Positions 6,728 through 13,970 of a DNA stretch of 25,879 bases are shown here, one piece after another. The DNA comes from a virus. Numbering within the stretch: the stretch's first letter is position 1; the number at the start of each line of letters is the position of its first letter. The position numbers were made by a program, and so were the translations under genes. The notes beneath the pieces were generated by a model. The model was not told where the DNA came from and did not search any database. It saw only the letters and a program-made list of their open reading frames with translations. The stretch spans positions 1 through 25,879 of IMG/VR virus record IMGVR_UViG_3300025880_000092. One strand, given 5' to 3'.

Positions 6728-7139
6728 AGTTTATTTATTTTTATTTATCGTTGGTATCTTAGGTAGTGCTGGCTATGGCGGTTATAGCTATTATCTTTGG
6801 TCACAAGAAACAATGAATACATTACGTGAAAATAATGTAAAGTTAGAACAAGTCACAGTTGTTCAAGCTAATACTATTACCGAACTAGAAAACAATGCCG
6901 CAAAGAATGAAGAACTAAATAAGAACTTATCTACAGCACTACAGAAATCACAAGTGCACTTGGATGCTTTGAGAAACAAATTCTCAAAGATTGATTTAAC
7001 TATGGAAGCTATTACAAACCCAAATGGTTTGGAAGAAAGGGTTGACAATGCCGTTGCTAAACTTATTAAAAGAATTGAAAATGAAACATCTCCTGATCGT
7101 AACAGCACCGATGCTGCTGACAGCGTGTCTGGGAACTAG
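6720..7139 (+). CDS. inner-membrane spanin subunit (Rz-like)
   Basis: Starting at the ATG at 6720, this 139-residue protein has one N-terminal transmembrane segment (YLFLFIVGILGSAGYGGYSY) with almost no cytoplasmic part, followed by a long periplasmic coiled coil (about residues 27-95). This is the standard i-spanin layout. A downstream gene in another frame starts inside this one and encodes a lipoprotein, as in Rz/Rz1 and T4 PseT.3/PseT.2 pairs. In lysis, the i-spanin and o-spanin span the periplasm and fuse inner and outer membranes. A TTG at 6711 is in frame but adds only three residues; the ATG overlaps the previous gene. Confidence 0.78.
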   Translation: MIKVYLFLFIVGILGSAGYGGYSYYLWSQETMNTLRENNVKLEQVTVVQANTITELENNAAKNEELNKNLSTALQKSQVHLDALRNKFSKIDLTMEAITNPNGLEERVDNAVAKLIKRIENETSPDRNSTDAADSVSGN

Positions 7140-7431
7140 AACACCCGAACCAGTTGTTATAACACAAACAGAGTTTACTAAACAATCTATTCCTATTCAA
7201 ACACAACCAAAAGGGGTGTCTATGCCACCAGTTGATTGGTATGTAGTAAATGGTGATAATGTTGAAGAATTCTTAGAACGTATAAAGAATGATACTGGAG
7301 CACCAGTATTCTTTGCTATTACACCAAAGGGCTATGAAAACTTGGCTATTGGTATTGGTGATCTAAGACGTTACATTAAAGATGAGCAAGCTATTATCGG
7401 TTATTATGAAGAAGCATTAACTGAAGAATAA
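7081..7431 (+). CDS. outer-membrane lipoprotein spanin subunit (Rz1-like)
   Basis: The ATG at 7081 gives MKHLLIVTAPMLLTACLGTR, a short lipoprotein signal with lipobox L-T-A-C, so the mature protein should start with an acylated Cys. A Pro/Thr/Gln-rich linker follows (TEFTKQSIPIQTQPKGV), then a small domain WYVVNGDNVEEFLERI...AITPKGYENLAIGIGDLRRY. The first 59 bases overlap the i-spanin in a different frame. The C-terminal domain is longer than in lambda Rz1 but resembles lipoproteins beside i-spanins in marine T4-like phages. An upstream in-frame GTG- or ATG-like extension to 7024 would destroy the signal peptide and is rejected. Confidence 0.8.
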   Translation: MKHLLIVTAPMLLTACLGTRTPEPVVITQTEFTKQSIPIQTQPKGVSMPPVDWYVVNGDNVEEFLERIKNDTGAPVFFAITPKGYENLAIGIGDLRRYIKDEQAIIGYYEEALTEE

Positions 7432-7478
7432 TTTGCGACATATAGTAATAAAATGTTAAAAATTACTACATTTAGCTA

Positions 7479-7507
7479 TTTACAAGATCACTGATATGCT
7501 ATATAAT
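7479..7507 (+). promoter_or_regulatory. sigma70-like promoter of the nrdB-nrdA operon
   Basis: TTTACA (7479-7484) and TATAAT (7502-7507) are separated by exactly 17 bases. TATGC lies just before the -10 region but two bases too far for a perfect extended -10. Upstream, TAGTAAT (7443-7449) and ATTACTA (7462-7468) form a seven-base inverted repeat with a 12-base spacer; it lacks a T-run, so it could be an operator or a weak terminator of the lysis genes. The leader to nrdB is about 50 bases. Confidence 0.75.
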
Positions 7508-7561
7508 ACTACCTACTAGAAATGAGAATCCACTTGTTTCACGCCCTGGAGTATTAATTGC

Positions 7562-8533
7562 ATGCTATTCGAAGAACAAATTTCCCGAAAACCTGATCAC
7601 TATCCATGGACTAAACAGTTCATAGAAGCAATATGGAAAGGTTTCTGGACACCGGAAGAATTTAACTTCCGATCAGACTATTCCCAATTTAAAAATGATT
7701 TAACACCAGCTGAACAACAAATAGTTGTTAAGACAATGTCTGCTATTGGTCAGATAGAGATTGCTGTTAAATCATTCTGGGCAGATGTGGGTAATAACCT
7801 ACCGCACCCATCTATCAAAGACTTAGGTTATGCTATGGCTAATTCAGAGGTCATACATAATATGGCTTATGAAAAGATCCTCGATGTTCTACATCTTACA
7901 CACGTATTTGAAGAGAACCTTAATGTTGATGTTATTAAAGGTCGTGTTGACTATCTAAGAAAATACAATAAGAAAGTATATGAGGACGATAGAAAACAAT
8001 ACATCTATTCAATTGCACTCTTTACATTGTTTGTAGAAAATGTTAGCTTGTTCTCGCAGTTCTATATTATCATGCACTTAAATCGTAATAAAGCAGTAAT
8101 GAAAGATTGTGCTCAACAAGTACAGTATACACGTAATGAAGAAATGCTACACGCACAAGTAGGCATTAAATTGATTCAAACATTACGTGAAGAATACCCT
8201 GAGTTGTTTGATAAAGAATTAGAAGACCGTATCAAGCATGAGTGTGTTGAATCACTAAAAGCAGAAAGCAAAGTAATTGAGTGGATTATGGATGGACATA
8301 CAGCAGATGGTCTGAGTGCAGATATTCTAAAATCTTTTATCGCTAAGCGCATGGCAGATTCTATGGATATGATCGGTATAGATAACTCTGAAATCGTCTA
8401 TGATGAAGGTCATATTAAAGAGACTTTCTGGTTTGACGAAGAACTATTTGGTGCTAACATGACAGACTTCTTTCAAAAGAGACCTGTTGAGTACGCTAAA
8501 GGCAAGGGCATTTCCGCCGATGATTTATTTTAG
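7562..8533 (+). CDS. nrdB: class Ia ribonucleotide reductase, beta (radical) subunit
   Basis: This 323-residue protein is the R2 subunit that makes and stores the radical used by NrdA to turn ribonucleotides into deoxyribonucleotides. Metal ligands can be placed at E66 (QIEIAVKSFW), E96 and H99 (ANSEVIHNMAY), E159 (FVENVSLF), E194 and H197 (RNEEMLH). Y103, four residues after H99, matches the radical Tyr of E. coli NrdB (Y122), so this is a tyrosyl-radical enzyme. The first ligand is Glu where E. coli has Asp84. The C-terminus GISADDLF fits the tail that docks into NrdA. GGAG lies about ten bases before the ATG. nrdA follows 12 bases later. Confidence 0.93.
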   Translation: MLFEEQISRKPDHYPWTKQFIEAIWKGFWTPEEFNFRSDYSQFKNDLTPAEQQIVVKTMSAIGQIEIAVKSFWADVGNNLPHPSIKDLGYAMANSEVIHNMAYEKILDVLHLTHVFEENLNVDVIKGRVDYLRKYNKKVYEDDRKQYIYSIALFTLFVENVSLFSQFYIIMHLNRNKAVMKDCAQQVQYTRNEEMLHAQVGIKLIQTLREEYPELFDKELEDRIKHECVESLKAESKVIEWIMDGHTADGLSADILKSFIAKRMADSMDMIGIDNSEIVYDEGHIKETFWFDEELFGANMTDFFQKRPVEYAKGKGISADDLF

Positions 8534-8545
8534 AAGGATTACATA

Positions 8546-10195
8546 ATGGGCTTTGAATGGGCAAATGATGATTCACGGGTGTTCCTCTCCCGTGGATACA
8601 TTGACGGTAACATGACCGTTGAAGAAAGAGTAAGAGGTATTGCGCAGACAGCAGAAAAGAACCTTGAACTGGAAGGTACTGGATGGGCTGATAAATTCTA
8701 TGACTATATGAGTCGTGGTTTCTATTCGCTATCATCTCCTGTGTGGGCTAACTATGGAACATCTAAAGGATTACCAATTTCATGTAATGGAGTTTATATC
8801 TCTGATACTATGGAATCAATTCTATTAAAGACTGCAGAAGTAGGAATGCAAACAAAGCTAGGAGCAGGAACATCTGCATACTTTGGTGCATTAAGGTCAA
8901 GAGGTGAAACTATTAAGAGTGGTGGAACTGCTGATGGTCCTGTACACTTTATGAACTTATGGGAAACAACTGTTGATGTTGTAGCTCAAGGTAATGTAAG
9001 ACGTGGATCAATGGCTGCATATCTTGATGTTGAATCACCAGACATTATGGAATTCCTAGATGCTCGTGAAGAGGGTTCATCAATTATTAATCTAAGTCTC
9101 GGTGTTACTATCGGAGATGAGTGGATGCAATCCATGATTGATGGTGATGTAGATAAGAGAACAATATGGGCACGTATTCTGCGTAAACGTCGTGAGAGTG
9201 GTTATCCTTACTTGTTCTTTAAAGATACAGTAAATAATAATGCACCTAAAGTATTACGTGATCAAGGTATTAAGATTTGGGCATCTAATCTATGTTCAGA
9301 GATTGCTTTACCGTCCGCAGAAGACGAATCGTTTGTATGTAATCTAGCATCTATGAACTTACTAAAGTATGATGAGTGGAAAGAAACTGACGCAGTAGAA
9401 ACAATGATCTGGTTTCTTGATGCTGTTATGGAAGAGTACATTGAAAAGACTGATAATATTCCTTTCATGGCTTCTGCTAATAACTTTGCACGCAGATGGC
9501 GTGCACTTGGTCTAGGTCAACTTGGTTGGCATTCATATCTACAATCTAAGATGATTCCCTTTGAGTCATTTGATGCTCATCTATTAACTGTTGAAATCTC
9601 TAAATTTATTGAAGATCATTCTAAGGCAGCATCTAAGGAACTTGCTATTGAATATGGTGAACCAGAAGGTATGCTAGGATATGGTATGCGAAACCTAACC
9701 ACTTGTGCTATTGCTCCTACTACAAGTTCATCATTTATTCTAGGTCAAGTATCACCATCTATCGAGCCATTGGCATCTAACTACTTTACTAAAGACTTGG
9801 CAAAGGGCAAATTTACTTACAAGAATCCTTATCTAAATGACGTACTAGAAAAGTATAGTAGGAATGATAGTGCAACTTGGCTAGATATTTTAAAGCATGG
9901 TGGTTCAGTACAGCATCTTAATTTCTTATCTAAGATTGAAAAAGATGTATTTAAAACTTTCTCTGAAATCTCACCATTGGTTATTGTCCAACAAGCTGGT
10001 GCAAGGCAGAAATATATAGATCAAGCACAGAGTTTAAATATACTTATCCACCCTGATGTGTCAGCTAAAGATGTGAATGCATTGATTATAGAAGGATGGA
10101 AACTAGGTGTAAAAACTTTCTATTATCAACGATCAGCTAACCCTGCTCAAGAATTGGTAAGAGATATTATGAATTGTGCAGCATGCGAAGGATAA
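8546..10195 (+). CDS. nrdA: ribonucleotide reductase, alpha subunit, compact form without ATP cone
   Basis: This 549-residue protein is the catalytic R1 subunit. Key residues are visible: C80 (LPISCNG) and C265 (ESFVCNLASMNL), the active-site redox pair; N248, C250 and E252 (SNLCSEIALP), matching N437/C439/E441 of E. coli; the phosphate-binding IAPTTSSS; the radical-transfer pair Y526-Y527 (TFYYQR); and the C-terminal shuttle C544-A-A-C547. It is about 200 residues shorter than E. coli or T4 NrdA, and the first redox Cys is at 80 rather than 225. The ATP-cone and much of the N-terminal helical domain are therefore missing, so dATP feedback through a cone is not possible. AAGGA precedes the start. 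Confidence 0.93.
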   Translation: MGFEWANDDSRVFLSRGYIDGNMTVEERVRGIAQTAEKNLELEGTGWADKFYDYMSRGFYSLSSPVWANYGTSKGLPISCNGVYISDTMESILLKTAEVGMQTKLGAGTSAYFGALRSRGETIKSGGTADGPVHFMNLWETTVDVVAQGNVRRGSMAAYLDVESPDIMEFLDAREEGSSIINLSLGVTIGDEWMQSMIDGDVDKRTIWARILRKRRESGYPYLFFKDTVNNNAPKVLRDQGIKIWASNLCSEIALPSAEDESFVCNLASMNLLKYDEWKETDAVETMIWFLDAVMEEYIEKTDNIPFMASANNFARRWRALGLGQLGWHSYLQSKMIPFESFDAHLLTVEISKFIEDHSKAASKELAIEYGEPEGMLGYGMRNLTTCAIAPTTSSSFILGQVSPSIEPLASNYFTKDLAKGKFTYKNPYLNDVLEKYSRNDSATWLDILKHGGSVQHLNFLSKIEKDVFKTFSEISPLVIVQQAGARQKYIDQAQSLNILIHPDVSAKDVNALIIEGWKLGVKTFYYQRSANPAQELVRDIMNCAACEG

Positions 10196-10204
10196 GGAGA
10201 GAGT

Positions 10205-10354
10205 ATGTCTAAACCAATAAAAATAGAATGTGGTATGTGTGAAGAAATATCATTTGTAGAGGTTGTGTCTGATGAAACACCACATCATTGTCCAATGTGT
10301 GGTCATCCGGTTAACTTTGAATCTGATGGATATGATGAGGAAGATGACTACTAA
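10205..10354 (+). CDS. 49-residue zinc-ribbon/rubredoxin-like protein
   Basis: This short gene begins nine bases after nrdA with AAGGAGAG before the ATG. The protein has two CxxC pairs, C9-G-M-C12 and C29-P-M-C32-G, 16 residues apart, and an acidic tail (GYDEEDDY). The pattern is that of a zinc ribbon or rubredoxin-like metal knuckle. It may be a structural zinc protein or, given its position after nrdA, a redox partner; the second idea is speculation. It is co-oriented with the nrd genes and probably in the same transcript. Confidence 0.7.
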   Translation: MSKPIKIECGMCEEISFVEVVSDETPHHCPMCGHPVNFESDGYDEEDDY

Positions 10355-10381
10355 ATAGCCTTGAATTGATAAGGTATTGCT

Positions 10382-10822
10382 ATGTGGTTATATGAAGATA
10401 AAGAATTTAAGCCCACCCCAGATGAACTATCGTCTTGGGTGGGTTTTGTATATGAAGTACAAGATAAGAGTAATGGTAAAAAGTATATCGGTAAGAAGGG
10501 TTTCTGGTCCACTCGCCGTCTAAAGCCATTAAAAGGTAAGACCAGAAAAAGAGTTGTTAAGAAAGAATCCGATTGGATGAAGTATTATGGCTCTAACGAA
10601 CAAATCAAACTATTATTAGAAGAACATGGTCCTACTCGCTGGAATCGCACTATTTTAAGATTGTGTAAAAGCAAGGGAGAGATGAGTTATTACGAAGCTA
10701 AACTGCAATTTGATAAAAACGTACTTTTTGACTCAAATTATTATAATGAATTCATAGGTTTAAAGATACATTCCAAGCACGTTGCAAATCTAATCGAGGA
10801 AATGATGAATGGTGGAGATTAA
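10382..10822 (+). CDS. GIY-YIG-type endonuclease
   Basis: This 146-residue protein opens MWLYEDKEF and contains WVGFVYEVQDKSNGKKYIGK. The G-F-V-Y and K-Y-I-G blocks are spaced as in GIY-YIG nucleases. KESDWMKYYGSNEQ and a later helix SYYEAKLQFDKNVL follow; the Glu there is a candidate metal-binding residue and an Arg in FWSTRRLKP a candidate catalytic Arg. The family is frequent in marine T4-like phages as a stand-alone putative endonuclease. It could be a homing-type (Seg-like) enzyme, given its place beside the nrd genes, or a nuclease for host DNA. AAGG precedes the ATG. Confidence 0.8.
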   Translation: MWLYEDKEFKPTPDELSSWVGFVYEVQDKSNGKKYIGKKGFWSTRRLKPLKGKTRKRVVKKESDWMKYYGSNEQIKLLLEEHGPTRWNRTILRLCKSKGEMSYYEAKLQFDKNVLFDSNYYNEFIGLKIHSKHVANLIEEMMNGGD

Positions 10823-11009
10823 TATAAAGAAAGCCAATGAGTTAATGTGGGCTGTAAAAGGCCAGTTGATACCAGAAAACTATTCAGATGAAGATATAAA
10901 GAAAACATATGATTCATACTTTGCAAGGATGTGGGGTAACCATGAATATACATATCGTTTAGAAGGATTTGAAGAAGCATGGGCAAAAAGAGTAAAAGAT
11001 AAGATGTAA
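10809..11009 (+). CDS. small protein of unknown function
   Basis: This 66-residue protein (MVEINIKKANELMWAVKGQL...FARMWGNHEYTYRLEGFEEA) overlaps the end of the nuclease gene by 14 bases in another frame. It is soluble, helical and aromatic-rich; no motif is recognised. The overlap and shared direction suggest it is translated with the nuclease. Its stop codon lies within the stem of a possible terminator. Confidence 0.6.
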   Translation: MVEINIKKANELMWAVKGQLIPENYSDEDIKKTYDSYFARMWGNHEYTYRLEGFEEAWAKRVKDKM

Positions 11010-11035
11010 CATATTTGTTACACTTTATTGTTTTT
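11005..11035 (+). terminator. possible intrinsic terminator after the nrd operon
   Basis: TGTAACA (11005-11011) and TGTTACA (11016-11022) form a perfect seven-base stem with a four-base loop, followed by a T-rich stretch ending in five T's at 11031-11035. The stem is AT-rich, so it is probably weak, but its position, at the end of the gene group and before the next promoter, fits. Confidence 0.5.
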
Positions 11036-11067
11036 ATAAAAAAAAGTTAAAAAAGTAAAGAAAACAC

Positions 11068-11096
11068 TTTACATCTATGTTTAAATGTGTTATATT
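11068..11096 (+). promoter_or_regulatory. sigma70-like promoter with inverted repeat over the -35 box
   Basis: TTTACA (11068-11073), 17-base spacer, TATATT (11091-11096), with TGTGT giving an extended -10. GTAAAG (11055-11060) and CTTTAC (11067-11072) form an inverted repeat with a six-base spacer that covers part of the -35 box and could be an operator. The 28 bases at 11049-11076 are identical to 22599-22626. Confidence 0.78.
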
Positions 11097-11128
11097 AGTT
11101 ATAGAAACAATAACTAAGGAATTATAAT

Positions 11129-11353
11129 ATGGGTTATATAACATTCAAAGATCAAATGTTTGATGACGAGCATGGCGGTCCTTTTGATCGTGGCATTATG
11201 GATTCTTATTATGGTAGACGATATGCACCTCATAGGTATTCTAATGGAACTCATAACCTTGGTCGTATCGAAAAATTAACTGCCGAAGAAACTCATGCTT
11301 ATTGCATGGGATTTGAATATAATGAAGAAAGCGGAGATAGAAAGGAATGGTAA
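11129..11353 (+). CDS. small conserved phage protein of unknown function
   Basis: This 74-residue acidic protein (FDRGIMDSYYGRRYAPHRY, then KLTAEETHAYCMGFEYNEES, ending GDRKEW) resembles short proteins of marine T4-like phages that share the DSYY...Y.NG and GY...E..GDKK pattern. It is the first gene after the promoter at 11068-11096, so it is probably expressed early. The region GGAATT before the ATG may serve as ribosome binding site. No function can be given. Confidence 0.7.
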   Translation: MGYITFKDQMFDDEHGGPFDRGIMDSYYGRRYAPHRYSNGTHNLGRIEKLTAEETHAYCMGFEYNEESGDRKEW

Positions 11354-11532
11354 TGAACCAGTCACAAATAATGTTTGTAGCAGAATATACTCTGCTTAAT
11401 GATGAAAAGTCAATTGCTTACTTTGATAGCCAAAGTAAGGCACTAGAATGGGTTAAAGATGCCAATAAATTTGGTTTACTAGATACCTTTATTATTGATC
11501 AACGTAAAGTTAAAATGGAAGAGTTTATATGA
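11353..11532 (+). CDS. small protein of unknown function
   Basis: I prefer the ATG at 11353 (MNQSQIMFVAEYTLLNDEKS) because AAGGA at 11342-11346 is six bases from it; the in-frame ATG at 11347 touches that sequence. The 59-residue product has an alternating beta/alpha pattern (MFVAEYTLL, then SKALEWVKDANKFG, then TFIIDQRKV), suggesting a small beta-alpha-beta fold. Its end overlaps the nuclease gene by four bases (ATGA). Possibly an accessory of that gene, but this is only from position. Confidence 0.6.
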   Translation: MNQSQIMFVAEYTLLNDEKSIAYFDSQSKALEWVKDANKFGLLDTFIIDQRKVKMEEFI

Positions 11533-12374
11533 TATTAATTGATTATAATGGAGTTGCCATCGGCAACTTCCTTGCTATGAAAATGCAGACGGACGAGGAT
11601 TTACTCCGTCATATGGTTCTTAACTCAATTCGTATGTACCGCAAAAAGTACAGTAAAGAATTTGGTGAGATTGTTGTTGTTGCTGACGGCACTAATAACT
11701 GGCGCAAGCGTGTGTTTCCTCAGTATAAAGCTAATCGTAAGAAATCACGTGAGAAATCTAGTGTAGATTGGAATGAAGTGTTCCGTATTCTTAATACTGT
11801 TCGTGATGAAATACGCGATAACTTTCCTTATAAAGTAATACATCAAGATGGATGTGAAGCTGACGATTCGATAGCACAGATAGCTACGGCAACTCAAGAG
11901 TTCGGTAGATATGAGCCTGTTATGATTATATCAGCAGATAAAGATTTTGCTCAACTCCAAATAAATAGTAATGTTAAGCAGTATTCTCCTATGACTAAGA
12001 AACTTATTGTAGAAAAGAATCCTAGAACATTCTTACTTGAGCATGTACTTAAAGGTGACTCATCAGATGGTGTGCCTAATGTATTATCAGATGATGATGT
12101 ATTTGTAGATGGTCGTCGTCAGACACCTTTATCAGCTAAGAAAAAAGCTGCCTTAATGGAAGACCCTTTAGCCCTAGGTGAAGATGTCTTGCGTAATATA
12201 CAACGTAATCGTACCATGATTGACTTGATGGAATTACCAGAAACTATAAAACTGGATATTATAAATAACTATGATAGCCAAGATCCAACAGAGAATAAAT
12301 CTAAGGTTCTGAACTATCTAATTAACAAACGTTGTAGATTATTAATTGAAAGTGTAGGAGAGTTTATTTTATGA
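11529..12374 (+). CDS. rnh: T4 RNase H-type 5' nuclease (FEN-1 family)
   Basis: This 281-residue protein matches the T4 RNase H family, which removes RNA primers and 5' flaps from Okazaki fragments. The acidic metal-binding residues lie in LIDYNG (residues 3-8), VVADGTNNWRKRVFPQYKAN, the EADDSIA motif, SADKDFAQL, and GDSSDGVPN, which is the helix-hairpin-helix entrance. The length fits T4 RNase H (about 305). It overlaps its neighbours by four bases on each side (ATGA), so translation is probably coupled. It is the first clear replication gene of this block. Confidence 0.88.
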   Translation: MILIDYNGVAIGNFLAMKMQTDEDLLRHMVLNSIRMYRKKYSKEFGEIVVVADGTNNWRKRVFPQYKANRKKSREKSSVDWNEVFRILNTVRDEIRDNFPYKVIHQDGCEADDSIAQIATATQEFGRYEPVMIISADKDFAQLQINSNVKQYSPMTKKLIVEKNPRTFLLEHVLKGDSSDGVPNVLSDDDVFVDGRRQTPLSAKKKAALMEDPLALGEDVLRNIQRNRTMIDLMELPETIKLDIINNYDSQDPTENKSKVLNYLINKRCRLLIESVGEFIL

Positions 12375-12787
12375 AACTTGTTTATGAAGTCTTTGAGAAA
12401 TATTCAAAGGCTAGAAGTAAAGAGGAGCGTATAGCTGTTCTTAAAGATAATGAATCATGGTGGTTAAAAGATATTATCCGTGGCACGATGGATGATACAG
12501 TTAGATGGAACTTACCTGCGGGTGCTCCACCTTACACTGAAAATAAACCTGAAAGTGCACCTTCCCAACTCAGTAAACAGCACAAGAAGTTTGTCAACTT
12601 TGTAGTAGGCGGACCTGGTGATAATATGAATGGTATACGGAGGGAAAGATTGTTTATAGAAATTCTGGAAGCTATTCATCCAGAAGATGCTAAGCTAGTA
12701 ATTGCTATGATTTCAAAAAAGAAGACCGTTAAAACATTAACTAGACCTATAGTAAATGAAGCCTTTCCTGGGCTTCTAAAGGACTAA
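12371..12787 (+). CDS. DUF6433-type phage protein
   Basis: This 138-residue protein follows the 5' nuclease with a four-base overlap. It shows a pattern I recognise as DUF6433 in marine T4-like phages: RWNLPAGAPPY, KQHKKFVNFVVGGPGDNMNG, then RRERLFIEILEAIHPEDAKL and a C-terminal VNEAFPGLL. It is soluble and helical with no catalytic motif visible. Its constant place after the RNase H gene suggests a replication-linked role, but that is inference. A terminator lies just downstream. Confidence 0.78.
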   Translation: MKLVYEVFEKYSKARSKEERIAVLKDNESWWLKDIIRGTMDDTVRWNLPAGAPPYTENKPESAPSQLSKQHKKFVNFVVGGPGDNMNGIRRERLFIEILEAIHPEDAKLVIAMISKKKTVKTLTRPIVNEAFPGLLKD

Positions 12788-12819
12788 CATTGCCTAACAA
12801 ACTAAAAAATTAACCAATG

Positions 12820-12852
12820 GGTCGAAGTAGAAATTCTACTTTGGCCTTTTTT
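12820..12852 (+). terminator. strong intrinsic terminator
   Basis: GGTCGAAGTAG (12820-12830) pairs with CTACTTTGGCC (12836-12846): 11 pairs, two of them G-T, around the loop AAATT, followed at once by TTTTTT (12847-12852). An A-run precedes the stem. This is the best terminator in the window and should end transcripts from the rnh group. It starts inside the possible ATG at 12817, which bears on where the next gene starts. Confidence 0.82.
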
Positions 12853-12873
12853 ACTTTAAGGAAACAATCTAAT

Positions 12874-13044
12874 ATGATCTCAGCTCAAATTGAACGACTA
12901 AGACGTGACTCGCGAGAACTGGTACAATACTCAAAGAAACTAGAAAAAAAGGGTAGAGCCGATCTTGTACATAAGATTATGTTAAAGAAACAATTTATAG
13001 ATCAGCACATTGAAGATGTGATAGCGGAGCAAAATTCTTCATAA
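12874..13044 (+). CDS. small basic helical protein of unknown function
   Basis: From ATG 12874 the product has 56 residues (MISAQIERLRRDSRELVQYS, ending HIEDVIAEQNSS), one long basic helix with coiled-coil character. AAGGAAA at 12858-12864 lies about ten bases upstream. An in-frame ATG at 12817 would add 19 residues (MGRSRNSTLAFFTLRKQSN) but has no Shine-Dalgarno and lies at the edge of the terminator stem; the STLAFFTLRKQSNM stretch does look protein-like, so the longer form cannot be excluded. Expression depends on read-through of the terminator. Confidence 0.6.
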   Translation: MISAQIERLRRDSRELVQYSKKLEKKGRADLVHKIMLKKQFIDQHIEDVIAEQNSS

Positions 13045-13060
13045 AAACAAAAAATAAGTG

Positions 13061-13089
13061 TTTACATCTCCACTAAGGTATGGTATAAT
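13061..13089 (+). promoter_or_regulatory. sigma70-like promoter
   Basis: TTTACA (13061-13066), 17-base spacer, TATAAT (13084-13089), with TATGG giving an extended -10. It is followed after about 30 bases by the ATG at 13121, and would restart transcription after the terminator at 12820-12852. Confidence 0.8.
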
Positions 13090-13120
13090 AAATTAACTTA
13101 TTTTGGTGGAGATGGATACT

Positions 13121-13684
13121 ATGAATATTTTTATATTAGATAAAAATCCTGTTGTAGCAGCACAGTTACAATGCGATAAACATATCGTTAAAATGATCTT
13201 AGAGTGTGGTCAAATGCTTTCAACTGCACATCGTATGTTGGATGGCACTCTTACTAAAAGAAAATCTAAATCTGGTAAGACCATGAGTAAATACTGGGAG
13301 CTTACTGGAGAGAAAGAGCAAGTTTTGTATAAAGCTGTACACACTGGCCATCCTTGTACCGTATGGACTATGGAAACTAATTCTAATTACAATTGGCATT
13401 ATAAACACTTTATTGCTTTATGTGATGAATACACTTATCGTTATGGTAAAGTGCATATGACAGATACTAAATTACGTGATGTGTTAAAAAGACCACCTGT
13501 TATGACTTTATATAGCAATGACTTAACACCGTTTAGACTAGCAATGGGTGCAGAGCCACAGTGTATTAATGAGTCAGATCCAGTTGGTTCTTATCGTGAA
13601 TACTATCAGACTAAGCAAGATAGATTTAAAATGGTTTGGTCTAAACGTGATATACCGGAGTGGTTTAATGTTTCTGCTGCCTAA
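13121..13684 (+). CDS. conserved phage protein of unknown function (MNIF..D.NP..AA..CDKH family)
   Basis: I chose ATG 13121 because GGTGGAG is about ten bases upstream; TTG 13103 and ATG 13112 are in frame but badly placed. The 187-residue protein has several blocks typical of a family spread in large phages and algal viruses: MNIFILDKNPVVAAQLQCDK then HIVKMILECGQML, HTGHPCTVW, NYNWHYKHFIALCDEYTYRY, and SYREYYQTKQDRF. Conserved Cys, His and Asp suggest an enzyme or metal site, but no activity is known to me. The gene is first after its own promoter. Confidence 0.8.
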   Translation: MNIFILDKNPVVAAQLQCDKHIVKMILECGQMLSTAHRMLDGTLTKRKSKSGKTMSKYWELTGEKEQVLYKAVHTGHPCTVWTMETNSNYNWHYKHFIALCDEYTYRYGKVHMTDTKLRDVLKRPPVMTLYSNDLTPFRLAMGAEPQCINESDPVGSYREYYQTKQDRFKMVWSKRDIPEWFNVSAA

Positions 13685-13970
13685 TCTTAAAACATTAGAA
13701 GAATTATCAATAGGTGACACAAAAATGCGCCTCGTTGAGACAGTTAAAAAAAATCAATATATACAGTTATATTCTAGTTTATCAAAGAAGTGGAATGTAA
13801 TGTATAAAACAAATGTTGAACAAGAATGGATTGATTGGAAAAATTATGCCAGTGTATACAATAATAGACATAAACACAAACAAAGAGTGGGACGAAGTGA
13901 TGTCTTGGTCAAGCCTAGAAAAGCTGTTAAGCGAAAACCCAAATCTAAAGCAAAGTCTCGCAGTGCCTAA
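13668..13970 (+). CDS. basic protein overprinting its downstream neighbour
   Basis: From ATG 13668, with GGAG seven bases upstream, the product has 100 residues (MFLLPNLKTLEELSIGDTKM onward). An alternative ATG at 13725 has AGGTGA upstream and would give 81 residues. The middle (VETVKKNQYIQLYSSLSKKW then WIDWKNYASVYNNRHK) looks conserved; the tail is extremely basic (KPRKAVKRKPKSKAKSRSA). The last 125 bases, coding that basic tail, overlap the next gene in another frame. The first 17 bases overlap the previous gene. Function unknown; the tail could bind nucleic acid or simply be a by-product of the overlap. Confidence 0.62.
   Translation: MFLLPNLKTLEELSIGDTKMRLVETVKKNQYIQLYSSLSKKWNVMYKTNVEQEWIDWKNYASVYNNRHKHKQRVGRSDVLVKPRKAVKRKPKSKAKSRSA

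Noticed and set aside
7042-7069. TTGACA followed about 16 bases later by TATTAA, a possible internal promoter before the outer spanin
   Set aside because: It lies within the i-spanin coding region, lacks the 17-base spacer and extended -10 of the family, and the spanin genes are expected to be expressed together.
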